Source of the DNA: Aeromonas veronii
GTDB lineage: Bacteria > Pseudomonadota > Gammaproteobacteria > Enterobacterales > Aeromonadaceae
Assembly: GCF_040215105.1 (NCBI RefSeq)
Contig: NZ_CP157875.1
Span: 2,037,501 to 2,101,500 of the forward strand
Length of the DNA stretch: 64,000 nt
Direction: 5' to 3'
Shown here: positions 8,447-16,683 of the stretch, one piece after another
How the letters are laid out: the number at the start of each line of letters is the position of its first letter
Numbering within the stretch: position 1 is the first letter of the stretch
The notes under the pieces: model-generated
The model's input: only the letters and a program-made list of their open reading frames with translations
Databases searched by the model: none
Told to the model about the DNA's origin: nothing
Made by a program: the position numbers and the translations under genes

Positions 8447-8890
8447 CTATTTCACCTGGGTGAGCAGAGAGTCAATGCGGGCACTGTTGCTGTACATGCG
8501 CCCCTTGTTTGCCAGCATCTGTTTGCTGACTACCGCTTTATTGACGGGGTTGCCAACCTGGATGAGCCCGACCATGCCCATCATCAGGTGGGGAGGGCAC
8601 ATGTAGAAATAGAGTCCCTCCTGAGTCAGGGTCAGCGTGAATGGCTTATCCAGTTCGCTTTGCCAGGCCTCGGCCTTCTCCGGTGTGGCGAGTGAACGGA
8701 CATAATGCCCGCTTTGGGTCGGTTCAAAGCGTACCGTATCCCCCACCTGCGCGTGCACGAATGCTGGCAGGAACAGCATGGTCTCATCGCCTTCCTGATT
8801 GAGCATGCGCACCCGATGTTCGGCCCCATGGGCACTGTGGGAGAGGAGGAGGCACAGACTGGCCATCGTGGTCATGAACAGGCTTTTCAT
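8447..8890 (-). CDS. Periplasmic cupredoxin (pseudoazurin-like)
   Basis: A 147-residue protein with a signal peptide ending around HGA at residues 21-23. It carries the type-1 copper site: His62 (SGHYV), Cys98, His101 and Met106 in the segment CPPHLMMGM. The Cys-x2-His-x4-Met spacing equals that of pseudoazurin (Cys78, His81, Met86). It should bind one copper ion and carry single electrons in the periplasm. Its start codon overlaps the stop of the ABC ATPase gene by one base, so it is translationally tied to the iron transporter. A role in ferric reduction or copper handling during siderophore uptake is possible but unproven. The C-terminal extension after the copper site (residues 112-147) is longer than in a minimal domain. 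Confidence 0.85.
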   Translation of the reverse strand: MKSLFMTTMASLCLLLSHSAHGAEHRVRMLNQEGDETMLFLPAFVHAQVGDTVRFEPTQSGHYVRSLATPEKAEAWQSELDKPFTLTLTQEGLYFYMCPPHLMMGMVGLIQVGNPVNKAVVSKQMLANKGRMYSNSARIDSLLTQVK

Positions 8891-9660
8891 CAGCGTTGTT
8901 TCCGTAATGTTCGCAGGAAAGGGGTGCCGTTGTGATCGTGGATCACCTCAACCGGCACCTGATACAGACGTTCAATCAAGGGGGCATCCAGTACCTCGGC
9001 CGGGGGGCCGAAGGCTTGCAAGTCACCGCCAGCCAGCACGATCAGTTGATCGGCAAACTGGGCGGCGAGATTGAGATCGTGCAGCACAACCAGGGTGATC
9101 CATTGTTGGGCGCGAGTCTGCTGGCAGAGGTGCTCCATCAATTGCATCTGGTGGTGCAGGTCAAGGGCGCTGACCGGCTCATCCAGCATCATGATGCGGG
9201 GATCCCGCAGCAGCACCTGGGCAAACAGCACCATCTGCCGTTGGCCACCACTCAACGAGTAGAGGGGGCGATCGGCCAGATGCGCGATGCCGAGTGCCTG
9301 CAGGGCGCGGCCAGCGGCCAGGATATCCTCATCGGCTAGCCGCATGGATAGGCTGTCAAGCCGCCCCAGCACCACGACCTCGATGACGCTGAGATCCAGT
9401 TCCAGCTGAATGTTCTGAGGCATATAGCCAAATTGCTGGCGCCACTTGGCAATGGTCATCTGCGAGAGGCTCTGCCCGGCAAGGTGAATGTCACCGCGGG
9501 TGGGGGTCAGCTCGCCAAACAGGGCACGCAGTAGCGAGGTCTTGCCCGTGCCATTGGGGCCAATGATCACGTGAACATGGCCCGGCAGTAGCGTCAGATC
9601 AAGCTCTCGCAGCAGTGTCTGCTGGCCAATGGAGAGAGAGAGGCGGGATATCTCAAGCAC
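8890..9660 (-). CDS. Iron/siderophore ABC transporter ATP-binding protein (FecE/FhuC-like)
   Basis: A 256-residue cytoplasmic ATPase that powers the FecCD-type permease encoded just upstream. It has Walker A GPNGTGKTS, a Q-loop (YMPQNI), the ABC signature LSGGQRQ, Walker B IMMLDEP and the switch histidine in LVVLHDLN. This is the layout of iron-chelate, haem and vitamin B12 importers. The start overlaps the permease stop by eight bases. Which chelate is carried cannot be told. Confidence 0.93.
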   Translation of the reverse strand: MLEISRLSLSIGQQTLLRELDLTLLPGHVHVIIGPNGTGKTSLLRALFGELTPTRGDIHLAGQSLSQMTIAKWRQQFGYMPQNIQLELDLSVIEVVVLGRLDSLSMRLADEDILAAGRALQALGIAHLADRPLYSLSGGQRQMVLFAQVLLRDPRIMMLDEPVSALDLHHQMQLMEHLCQQTRAQQWITLVVLHDLNLAAQFADQLIVLAGGDLQAFGPPAEVLDAPLIERLYQVPVEVIHDHNGTPFLRTLRKQR

Positions 9661-10705
9661 GTTTACGCCCCTTACCGAGGATCAGCCAGATGAAGAAGGG
9701 CACACCGATGAGCGCCGTGACGATACCGATGGGAAACAACGCACCGGGAATGATGGACTTGGAGAGTACCGAGGCGGCCGACAGCATGCAGGCTCCACAC
9801 AGGGCGGAAAGTGGGATCAGGAAGCGTTGATCTTCACCGACCAGCATGCGGGCGATATGGGGGGCGACCAACCCGACAAAACCGATGACCCCCACGAAGC
9901 TGGTGGCGGTCGCTGTGAGCAGGGCAACCAGCACCAGCGTCTTGAGGCGCAGTCTGTCCACGTTGACGCCCAAGCTGCGGGCCCTGTCCTCCCCGAGACG
10001 CAGGCTGGTCAGCGCCCAGGCATCCCGGTAGATGAGCACGGTACACAGTAGGGTGACGGCGGCGGTAATGAGAAGGGCATCCCAGGTCGTGCGCATCAGG
10101 CTGCCGAATAACCAGAACAGGATCTGCTGGTTCAACTCCGGGGAGGAGAGAAACTGCAGCAGTGACAGTAAGGACTGGAACAGAAACAGCAGCGCGATGC
10201 CCGCGAGGATCAGGGTCTGGCTGCTGACATGGCGCATCATGGCAAGGCCAAACAGCAGGCTGGCAGCAAGCATGCACAGGATGAAGGCACCCACCGGGAT
10301 CGCGATGAGGGGGGATAGCCCAAGGCCACCGGTATAGAGTGCCAACGCGGCGCCAAGCCCGGCCGCCGCGGCCAGGCCCAGGGTATAGGGGCTGGCGAGC
10401 GGGTTATCGAGCAAGGTCTGCATCTGTACCCCGCCAAGGCCAAGGGAGGCGCCAACAACCAGCGCCATCAGAGCAATGGGCAGGCGCATGTCATAGACGA
10501 TGGTAAGGGTCATGGGATCAGCCTGTGCGGGCGAGAGCAGGGCATCTATGACATCCTGAAGGGCGAGCAACGAAGGGCCGGTGGCAATATCGAGGATGAG
10601 CGTGAGACAGAGGGTCAGTGTCAGCAACAGCAGCCAGTGCCAACGACGGCGCTCCCGTTTGCGTTGACGGACGAGAGTCTGCTGCAGCGCAGCCAAATCA
10701 TTCAT
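9653..10705 (-). CDS. Iron/siderophore ABC transporter permease (FecCD family)
   Basis: A 350-residue inner-membrane protein with about ten hydrophobic segments. Diagnostic FecCD/BtuC motifs are present: RLPIALMALVVGASLGLGGVQMQTLLDNPLASPYTLG near the N-terminal third (quoted in parts in the family as RLPR...GAaLa.sG...Q...rNPLA.P..LG) and GFVGLVAPHIAR with the coupling helix near residue 285. A single permease gene suggests a homodimer. It lies between the binding-protein genes and the ATPase gene on the same strand. Confidence 0.93.
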   Translation of the reverse strand: MNDLAALQQTLVRQRKRERRRWHWLLLLTLTLCLTLILDIATGPSLLALQDVIDALLSPAQADPMTLTIVYDMRLPIALMALVVGASLGLGGVQMQTLLDNPLASPYTLGLAAAAGLGAALALYTGGLGLSPLIAIPVGAFILCMLAASLLFGLAMMRHVSSQTLILAGIALLFLFQSLLSLLQFLSSPELNQQILFWLFGSLMRTTWDALLITAAVTLLCTVLIYRDAWALTSLRLGEDRARSLGVNVDRLRLKTLVLVALLTATATSFVGVIGFVGLVAPHIARMLVGEDQRFLIPLSALCGACMLSAASVLSKSIIPGALFPIGIVTALIGVPFFIWLILGKGRKRA

Positions 10706-10753
10706 GATGGAGATCCTGAAAAGGCGCTCTCATAAAAGAGCGCCCATGAAAGG

Positions 10754-11854
10754 TTAGAGGCCGATGGCGAAGGTGCCTTCAGCCTTGACCGGCAGATAGC
10801 GACGGTAGAAATCGAGGTAGTTGGCGACCGGATCCAGATCGTTGAAGAGGGCCGGGTAGAGCGCCTTGGCCATGAACTGGACCATGGTGTAGTCCAGCAC
10901 GGTCCGTGAGGCACCCTGATAGATCCCGTAGACGCGCTGCTGCTGTACCGCAGGCAAGTTGGCCCAGCCGCTGCGCTGAGTGAAGGCGAGCAACCGCTCA
11001 CGGGCCACTTCCGGCTTGACTCCCTGGCCCAACAGCATGGCTGTCGGGTTGTTGGTGGACTCGGTCCCCGTGAGGAAGACGACATCGGGCTTGGCCGCCA
11101 ACACTTTCTCCGGATTCATCGGGCCATACCACTCAACGAAGGGGGCGGCGATGTTGTCCCCCCCGGCCAGCTGACCCAACGGACCCCACATCCCCTTGCC
11201 ATAGCTGAAACCATACTCGGCCGGTCCTTTGTTACCGAACTCCACGTAGAAAGTGGGTTTGGGCAGCTTGGCCTTGGCGATCCGGTTTTGTATGTCATCA
11301 ATGGCGTGCTGGTACTCGTCAGCCAGTTGGCGGGCACGTGGTTCTTGGCCTGCAATCTTGCCCAGCAACAGGGTGCTGGCATGGTGGTTGGCGGGCAGTT
11401 CCATGTTGTAGTCAACGACGACCACCGGCAGGCCTGCCTGCTCCAGGCGTTCAACATCAGGGCCGAGTCCCTTGTACTGCCAATCCGCGAGGACGACGAC
11501 ATCGGGTTTGAGCGCGAGCACCTTCTCAACCGAGAAGGTCTGCACCTCTACTTCACCGACGTCCGCAATCTGTTTCAGTGAGGGGCGCTGGGCGGTGAAC
11601 AGGGACCAGTTGGCGGGACGCCACCCTTCCCAGGCTTCGCGGGAGATCCCGACGACCCGATCAAACGCCTGATCGCCACCAATCGCAAGGTAGTCTTCAA
11701 AGTAGAAGGCCAGTACCACTCGTTTGGCCGGTAAATCGACCTGGACTTCCCGTCCCAATACATCGGTCAGGGTTTCAACCTTCGCCTGGGCGGTGCCAAA
11801 GAGGCAGCTCAGGCTCACCAGCGCCAGGCTGGTATATCTGGATAACACATTCAT
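10754..11854 (-). CDS. Periplasmic iron-chelate binding protein 1 (FecB/TroA-like)
   Basis: A 366-residue periplasmic substrate-binding protein of the FecB/BtuF helical-backbone type. The signal peptide is cleaved around TAQA, residues 21-24. The mature protein starts with the typical ETLTDVLGREVQVDLPAKRVV element and includes KPDVVVLADWQ. About half of its residues match the neighbouring protein at 11991-13106, so the two arose by duplication. A short hairpin-rich gap of about 136 bp separates them. Two binding proteins feeding one permease suggests two related iron-chelate ligands or two affinity states. Confidence 0.9.
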   Translation of the reverse strand: MNVLSRYTSLALVSLSCLFGTAQAKVETLTDVLGREVQVDLPAKRVVLAFYFEDYLAIGGDQAFDRVVGISREAWEGWRPANWSLFTAQRPSLKQIADVGEVEVQTFSVEKVLALKPDVVVLADWQYKGLGPDVERLEQAGLPVVVVDYNMELPANHHASTLLLGKIAGQEPRARQLADEYQHAIDDIQNRIAKAKLPKPTFYVEFGNKGPAEYGFSYGKGMWGPLGQLAGGDNIAAPFVEWYGPMNPEKVLAAKPDVVFLTGTESTNNPTAMLLGQGVKPEVARERLLAFTQRSGWANLPAVQQQRVYGIYQGASRTVLDYTMVQFMAKALYPALFNDLDPVANYLDFYRRYLPVKAEGTFAIGL

Positions 11855-11922
11855 GCTGCGTGCAAACTCCGTGTGATTGTTGTTATGGCCGGCGAGCGTG
11901 GGCGTCGTCAGCGGGTCCTCTC

Positions 11923-11979
11923 ATTGGCCTGCGGGTGCCTGGCCAATGTGAGGGAACGAGCCAGCGCAATCTCTGGCTC
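11923..11979 (-). promoter_or_regulatory. Two stem-loops between the paralogous binding-protein genes
   Basis: ATTGGCC (11923-11929) and GGCCAAT (11941-11947) form one perfect seven-base stem. GAGCCAG (11958-11964) and CTGGCTC (11973-11979) form a second. Neither has a following T-run on the minus strand, so they look more like mRNA-processing or stability elements than full terminators. Confidence 0.55.
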
Positions 11980-11990
11980 AGAACTCAGCG

Positions 11991-13106
11991 TTATTTGGCC
12001 GGGTTGATGCCCAGCATGAAGGTGCCCTGGGGCCGGATCGGCAGGTAGGTACGATAGAAGTCGAGGTAGGTGGCTTGTGGGTCGAGGTCTTCAAAGAGAT
12101 CCGGATAGAGTGCCTTGGCCATGAATTCGATGAGAGCCGCATCCATGATGCTGCGAGTGGCCCCGTGATAGACACCATAGAGGCGACCTTGCTGCACGGC
12201 GGGCAGATTGCTCCAGCCTGGTCGATTGGCAAAACCTTGCAGACGCTCACGAGCTGTCTTGGCCGAGATGTCCTGGCCTATCTGCATCGCCTGTTGACTG
12301 GTCACGTTTTCGTAACCTGATATGAGAATGACCTCGGGCTTGCTGGCCAGCAACTGCTCGGGATGGAGCTGACCCCAGCGTTCAACAAAGGGTGCCGCGA
12401 CGTTGTCACCCCCGGTGAGCACGGCCATCGCCCCCCACATGTCCTTGCCAAAGGTGTAGCTGTATTCGGCCGGACCCTTGTCGCCCAGTTCGATGTAGAT
12501 GCGAGGGGCATGGCGCTTCGCCTTGGCGAGACGGGTGGTAATGGTTTCTATCCTGGCTTTGTACTCCTCCGCCATCTTGGTTGCTCGCTCATTCTGGCCG
12601 GTCAGCTGTCCCAGCAACAGAGTGCTCGCCATGTGATGAGCCAGGGTCTGGGCGTTGTAGTCGATGACCACTACCGGGATGCCAGCTTGCTCCAGACGCG
12701 GCAGATCGGCCACCAACGCTTCATATTGCCACTTCGCCAGCACCACGACGTCAGGTTTGACGGCCAGGGTTTTCTCGATGGAAAAGGTTTGCTCTTGCAC
12801 CGTGCCCAGATCCGGCACTTTAGCCAGCTGAGGCTGGCTCGCCAGGTAGAGTGCCCAGGTGGCGGGGCGTGATTTGACAAACCAGCCAAGGGACATGCCA
12901 ACCAGACGATCGGCTCCACCCTCACCCGCCACCGCCAGGTAATCTTCGGGGTAGAAGCCGAGTACGATGCGCTTTGCGGGCAAGGTGAGCGACACTTTGC
13001 GGCCCATGACATCTTCTACTTCCACCGGGTTTGCAGCCTGTGCCATCCAGCTGACCAGGGTTAATTGGGCCAGCAGCATCAGCTGGACTATGGGGCGACG
13101 AAACAT
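11991..13106 (-). CDS. Periplasmic iron-chelate binding protein 2 (FecB/TroA-like)
   Basis: A 371-residue binding protein of the same family as its downstream neighbour. I chose ATG 13106 (MFRRPIVQ) because it gives a normal signal peptide cleaved after MAQA at residue 24 and has AGAAGG upstream; the open frame runs further but codes nothing signal-like. Family elements include PAKRIVLGFYPEDYLAV and KPDVVVLAKWQ. It is the first gene of the minus-strand operon and lies just behind a Fur-box-like sequence. Iron-repressed expression is therefore likely. Confidence 0.9.
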   Translation of the reverse strand: MFRRPIVQLMLLAQLTLVSWMAQAANPVEVEDVMGRKVSLTLPAKRIVLGFYPEDYLAVAGEGGADRLVGMSLGWFVKSRPATWALYLASQPQLAKVPDLGTVQEQTFSIEKTLAVKPDVVVLAKWQYEALVADLPRLEQAGIPVVVIDYNAQTLAHHMASTLLLGQLTGQNERATKMAEEYKARIETITTRLAKAKRHAPRIYIELGDKGPAEYSYTFGKDMWGAMAVLTGGDNVAAPFVERWGQLHPEQLLASKPEVILISGYENVTSQQAMQIGQDISAKTARERLQGFANRPGWSNLPAVQQGRLYGVYHGATRSIMDAALIEFMAKALYPDLFEDLDPQATYLDFYRTYLPIRPQGTFMLGINPAK

Positions 13107-13143
13107 CTTGTTATAGCCTTCTAGGGGTCTTTCTTGATTGGGG

Positions 13144-13162
13144 TGAGAATCATTACCATTTG
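13144..13162 (-). promoter_or_regulatory. Fur box upstream of the iron uptake operon
   Basis: On the minus strand the site reads CAAATGGTAATGATTCTCA, close to the 19-bp Fur consensus and to the common form AATGATAATGATTCTC. It lies 38 bp before the start of the first binding-protein gene, where it would overlap the promoter. Iron-bound Fur repression is inferred from this match and the content of the operon. Confidence 0.8.
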
Positions 13163-13541
13163 TATTTGAGAAGGCAATGGAATTTATAATGGTCGGGCCT
13201 CTTTCATCAGGCAGCGCTTCGGGGGGGGGGGTCATCTGTGGTCGAGTCAGTGCCGGGCGTGATCCGCTCCCGGTGAATAATTGAAAAAACGCCAACGGGT
13301 GATGCCGTCAACGCCACGCCTGGCGTCAATACGGTTTTGCGCAGCCGACAAACGGGCAGGGCACCCTGTATTGCCGACCTGTTTGTCGATAGCAGGCCCT
13401 CAACGGGGTGGTGGCAGGCGGCGAGTGGATAAAACGTCATCACAGGGGCGCCGGATCTGCTCAGTGTACGCGCAGGGGCCATGGGTCAATTCGCATCTTC
13501 TGGGTGTCACTCATACATCTTCTCTTCATCTGGTCAGGGAT
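13163..13541. other. Intergenic region with an 11-G homopolymer
   Basis: The 380 bp between the Fur box and the MBL gene hold no convincing gene. A run of eleven G residues occupies 13221-13231. It lies between the divergent iron operon and the hydrolase gene. An open frame runs through the later part of this region into the hydrolase gene, but its predicted residues look non-coding. Confidence 0.6.
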
Positions 13542-13589
13542 ATGCTCTCCCTTTATAGTGCTGCCATCGAGGCGGCTGGCGAGGAATGG

Positions 13590-14699
13590 ATGCGCTCATC
13601 ATCGGTTGATGCAAGCAAGCCCCGGCGACGTCGGGGTTGGGGATATGGGTTACTGCTGACAGGGGTCATGATGGCGGGTGTGTTGTCGTATCTGTTCAAA
13701 TCCGGGTTGCCTGCCTATACGGACTCGGCCCAGTACCGGGAGGGGCACTTTGGCAACGGGGTGCCCACTCCTTCACGGGGATTCTGGGAAGGGGTGGGGC
13801 TGTGGCGGGATTTTTTGTTCAACAAGCCGGCGGACACTGTGCCGGATCGGGCCATCCCGGTGGTCGCCATGACGCCCGCAGAGCTGATGGCGGCGCCCGA
13901 TGACAGCGTCTGGCGACTGGGTCATTCCAGCCTGTTGTTCAAACTCGCCGGCAAATTCTGGCTGACGGATCCGGTGTTCGGCGAGCGTGCCTCGCCCGTC
14001 TCCTGGTTCGGTCCCAAGCGCTGGCATGCGCCCCCTATCGCCTTGGCGGCGTTGCCCCCCATCGAAGCGGTGATCCTCTCCCATGATCATTACGACCATC
14101 TCGATCACGGCACCATGCTGGCGCTGAGCGACAAGGTGGGGCAGTTCATCACCCCGCTCGGGGTCGGGGCCCGGCTCATTGCCTGGGGCGTGCCCAAGGA
14201 GAAGGTGAAGGAGCTGGACTGGTGGCAGGAGATCCGCGTCGGGGACGTGGCACTGATCGCCACCCCGGCCCAGCACTTCTCCGGCCGGGGGCTGGGAGAT
14301 GGCAACCAGACCCTGTGGGCGTCCTGGGTGATCAGAAGCGAGCGGGTCAATCTCTTCTTCAGCGGCGACAGCGGTTACTTCGACGGCTTCAAGACCATAG
14401 GTGAACGCTTCGGTCCCTTTGACGTGGCCTTCGTGGAGACGGGGGCCTACAGTCCGCGCTGGGAATACGTGCACATGTTGCCGGCGCAGACGGCGCAGGC
14501 GTTTGAAGATCTGCGGGGCAAGTGGCTTTACCCTATCCACAACGGCACCTTCGATCTGGCGATACACCGCTGGGACGATCCCCTTGAGCAGATCAGCCGT
14601 CTGGCCCGCGAGCGGCAGGTCTCGCTGACGACCCCCATGATGGGGGAACCATTGTCACTCTTGTCCCCCCACCCGGGGGAGCATTGGTGGCGCCGCTAG
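13590..14699 (+). CDS. Membrane-anchored MBL-fold metallo-hydrolase (NAPE-PLD/RomA-like)
   Basis: About 369 residues. A single N-terminal hydrophobic helix (YGLLLTGVMMAGVLSYLF) follows a cluster of arginines, which suggests an anchored, periplasm-facing or peripheral enzyme. The metallo-beta-lactamase site SHDHYDHLD is intact, with later ligands in SGDSGYFDGF and YPIHNGTF. The closest recognised group is the UlaG/NAPE-PLD-like lactamase superfamily with phosphodiesterase members. I chose ATG 13590 with GAGGA just ahead; ATG 13542 with CAGGGA is an alternative giving 16 more residues. The substrate is unknown. Confidence 0.8.
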   Translation: MRSSSVDASKPRRRRGWGYGLLLTGVMMAGVLSYLFKSGLPAYTDSAQYREGHFGNGVPTPSRGFWEGVGLWRDFLFNKPADTVPDRAIPVVAMTPAELMAAPDDSVWRLGHSSLLFKLAGKFWLTDPVFGERASPVSWFGPKRWHAPPIALAALPPIEAVILSHDHYDHLDHGTMLALSDKVGQFITPLGVGARLIAWGVPKEKVKELDWWQEIRVGDVALIATPAQHFSGRGLGDGNQTLWASWVIRSERVNLFFSGDSGYFDGFKTIGERFGPFDVAFVETGAYSPRWEYVHMLPAQTAQAFEDLRGKWLYPIHNGTFDLAIHRWDDPLEQISRLARERQVSLTTPMMGEPLSLLSPHPGEHWWRR

Positions 14700-15024
14700 C
14701 GAGCGATCAGCCGGGGCGGATGGATCTGTTGTGCTGCTGGCAACGCTGATCTTGGGGCTAACCTGCTCTCCAAACTGGCGTGAGTCTGCGCCACCCGATG
14801 GCGCTGGGATAGAGGAGGAGGGATCCCTGGGCGAGTACCCGACAGAATGCGCTGCGGGTTGATGGCGGGGCCGGGGCAAGGAGGCCCCGAGCCCGGCGAC
14901 ACGGCTAGTTCACCATTGGTGAATTATAAAATCACTTTGCCGCCATTTCAGTAAACTAAATGCCCATCGACAATCACTGCCTGAACCGTCCATTGTCGGG
15001 GTGTCCCGGTTGTCAGGCGTGTCC
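14700..15024. other. Intergenic region with a LysR-type operator candidate
   Basis: No gene is evident. A perfect inverted repeat TTCACC-ATT-GGTGAA lies at 14909-14923 and fits the T-N11-A form of LysR-type binding sites. It is followed by TTATAAAAT-like AT-rich DNA, presumably the promoter of the now broken transporter gene. A GGGGC/GCCCC hairpin near 14872-14888 could end the upstream transcript, but it lacks a T-run. Confidence 0.5.
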
Positions 15025-15482
15025 ATGTCCCACCTCAAGTACCATCTGTTGTTGCTCGTCAGCACCGTCATCATCGCCGGCTCCTTCATCTCGGCGCAGG
15101 TGCTGTCGACGATGGTCGATCCCGCTTCGCTCGCCTTGATGCGCTTCAGCCTGGCTGCGCTGCTGCTGGCCCCCTTTGTGGGGCTCAGCGAGGTGCGGCG
15201 GCAGACCTTCATCCGGGTGTTGCCCAAGGGGTTCATCATCAGCTTCTTCTATGCCGCCTTCTTTCTCATCATGTTCAAGGCGTTGAAAACCACGACCACC
15301 CTCAACACCGGCACCCTCTATACCCTGGTGCCTTTCCTGATCGCCCTGGTCAGCATCTTCCTGTTCTGGGACAAGATCCGGGCCGGCACCTTGCTGGTCT
15401 ACCTCATCAGCACGGTGGTGTACTGGCAACCATACTGCTGCAGGTGCAGGCATCCAAAGAGAAGCGGGCCATCGGCGAGTAG
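15025..15482 (+). pseudogene. EamA/DMT-family transporter, internally deleted
   Basis: The first ~130 residues read as an intact N-terminal half of a drug/metabolite transporter (MSHLKYHLLLLVSTVIIAG, ALMRFSLAALLL, TLYTLVPFLIALVSIFLFWDK). After YLIS at about 15410 homology stops. In the +1 frame the DNA then encodes LATILLQVQASKEKRAIGE and a TAG at 15480-15482, which looks like a normal EamA C-terminus. A deletion of roughly 140 codons with a frame change has therefore joined the two ends. The read-through frame adds about 50 meaningless residues. A complete member would be about 290 residues. Confidence 0.78.
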
Positions 15483-15497
15483 TGCCAATCATCAGGT

Positions 15498-16391
15498 TCA
15501 GCGTGGCTGGAAGGACTTCACGATAAAATCGATGAACAGCCGCACCTTCTGGGACTGCTCCTTGTGGAAGGGGTAGACGGCAAAGAGCGCATGACTCTCC
15601 GCCCGCCACGCCGGCATCAGCTCCACCAGGGCGCCGGATGCCAGCTCGGCTGCCACAAAATCCTCAGGCAGCAGTATGACGCCCAACCCCTCGATGGCCG
15701 CCTGCTTCAGGGCAATGCCGTTGTTGACGGAAAAGCTGGCGGGTTTGAGTTCCACCATCAGGTGCTCATCCCCCCGGTTGAAGAGCCACTTGCGGGGGGA
15801 GGAGGAGAGGCTGTAGACCAGACAGTTGTGCGCCGTCAGATCGTCGGGGTGCGTGACAGCACCTGCGCCGGCGAGGTACTCCGGCGACGCGCACAGGACC
15901 CGTTGCACCTGACACACCTGTTTCGAGCGCATGGTGGAGTCGTCCAGAGCGCTGCCCCCCCGGATCACCACGTCGATCCCCTGGTCAATCAGGTCCACAT
16001 AGGTGTCACTCAGGATCACCTCGATGCTGATCGCCGGATAGTGACGCTGGAACGCGCAGATGATCGGGTTGATCCGGATCAGCCCATAGGACATGGGGAC
16101 GCTGACCCTGAGCCTGCCTCTGGGGGTGAAGGAGGCGGCCATGATGGATTGATCGGCGGCCTCCAGATTGTCCAATACGCTGCAGATCTGGCCGTAGTAC
16201 GCCATGCCGGCCTCGGTCACGCTCATCCGCCGGGTGGTGCGGTTGATGAGCGCAATGCCGAGAAAGGCCTCGAGTTCGTTGATGTTCTTGCTGACTGCCG
16301 CCTGGGACAGCTGCAGATCATCCGCCGCCGCCTTGAAGGTGCCCATCTCCACCACGCGGCGAAAGACGTTCAGTGCCGTGATCTTGTTCAT
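15498..16391 (-). CDS. LysR family transcriptional regulator
   Basis: A 297-residue LysR-type regulator with the N-terminal winged helix-turn-helix (VVEMGTFKAAADDLQLSQAAVSKNINELE) and the usual periplasmic-binding-like effector domain. Its stop lies 15 bp from the deleted transporter gene. Its start faces a remnant of a reductase gene. The element GTGAATTAT occurs both in its own upstream region (about 16416) and in front of the broken transporter gene (about 14919), so it may have controlled both. Its original targets are probably lost. Confidence 0.88.
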   Translation of the reverse strand: MNKITALNVFRRVVEMGTFKAAADDLQLSQAAVSKNINELEAFLGIALINRTTRRMSVTEAGMAYYGQICSVLDNLEAADQSIMAASFTPRGRLRVSVPMSYGLIRINPIICAFQRHYPAISIEVILSDTYVDLIDQGIDVVIRGGSALDDSTMRSKQVCQVQRVLCASPEYLAGAGAVTHPDDLTAHNCLVYSLSSSPRKWLFNRGDEHLMVELKPASFSVNNGIALKQAAIEGLGVILLPEDFVAAELASGALVELMPAWRAESHALFAVYPFHKEQSQKVRLFIDFIVKSFQPR

Positions 16392-16422
16392 GTCACCCTC
16401 GATTCAATGCATGTTTAGTGAA

Positions 16423-16539
16423 TTATGATGTCGTATTTTCAATCATTGTCCACTCAAGCGCGACCTCATGGTGATGCTCTTTCAGGAGTTGGGCCAAGGC
16501 GTTGCCCATTCGGCCCGAGCCGATAACAGCGATATTCAT
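16423..16539 (-). pseudogene. N-terminal remnant of an F420/NADP reductase-like gene
   Basis: The minus strand from ATG 16539 reads MNIAVIGSGRMGNALAQLL and about 19 further residues to a TAA at 16423. This is a normal start of the NADP oxidoreductase, coenzyme F420-dependent family, with the Rossmann motif GxGxxG. A ribosome site (AGGGA) is still present in front. The usual length is about 200 residues, so most of the gene is missing. What follows is the promoter region of the LysR gene. Translated as is, it would be a 38-residue peptide without a fold. Confidence 0.65.
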
Positions 16540-16632
16540 GCTTATTCCCTGGTGATGGTGACGCGACCCGCCACGCAGTCATGCGCGCTTGAGGCAGGGC
16601 CATGGTCGTGCGCTGGTTTAAAAGGCGGGCAG

Positions 16633-16665
16633 AAAAAAGGCGGTAAAGGCTGATGCCTTACCGCC
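16633..16665 (-). terminator. Rho-independent terminator of the periplasmic-protein gene
   Basis: On the minus strand GGCGGTAAGGC and GCCTTTACCGCC pair around ATCA (16639-16665) and run into six T residues (complement of 16633-16638). Confidence 0.9.
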
Positions 16666-16683
16666 AACGCGCATTGGGAATGC

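Noticed and set aside
11941-11979. Terminator between the two binding-protein genes
   Set aside because: The stems are good but no T-run follows on the transcribed strand, so I list them as stem-loops only.
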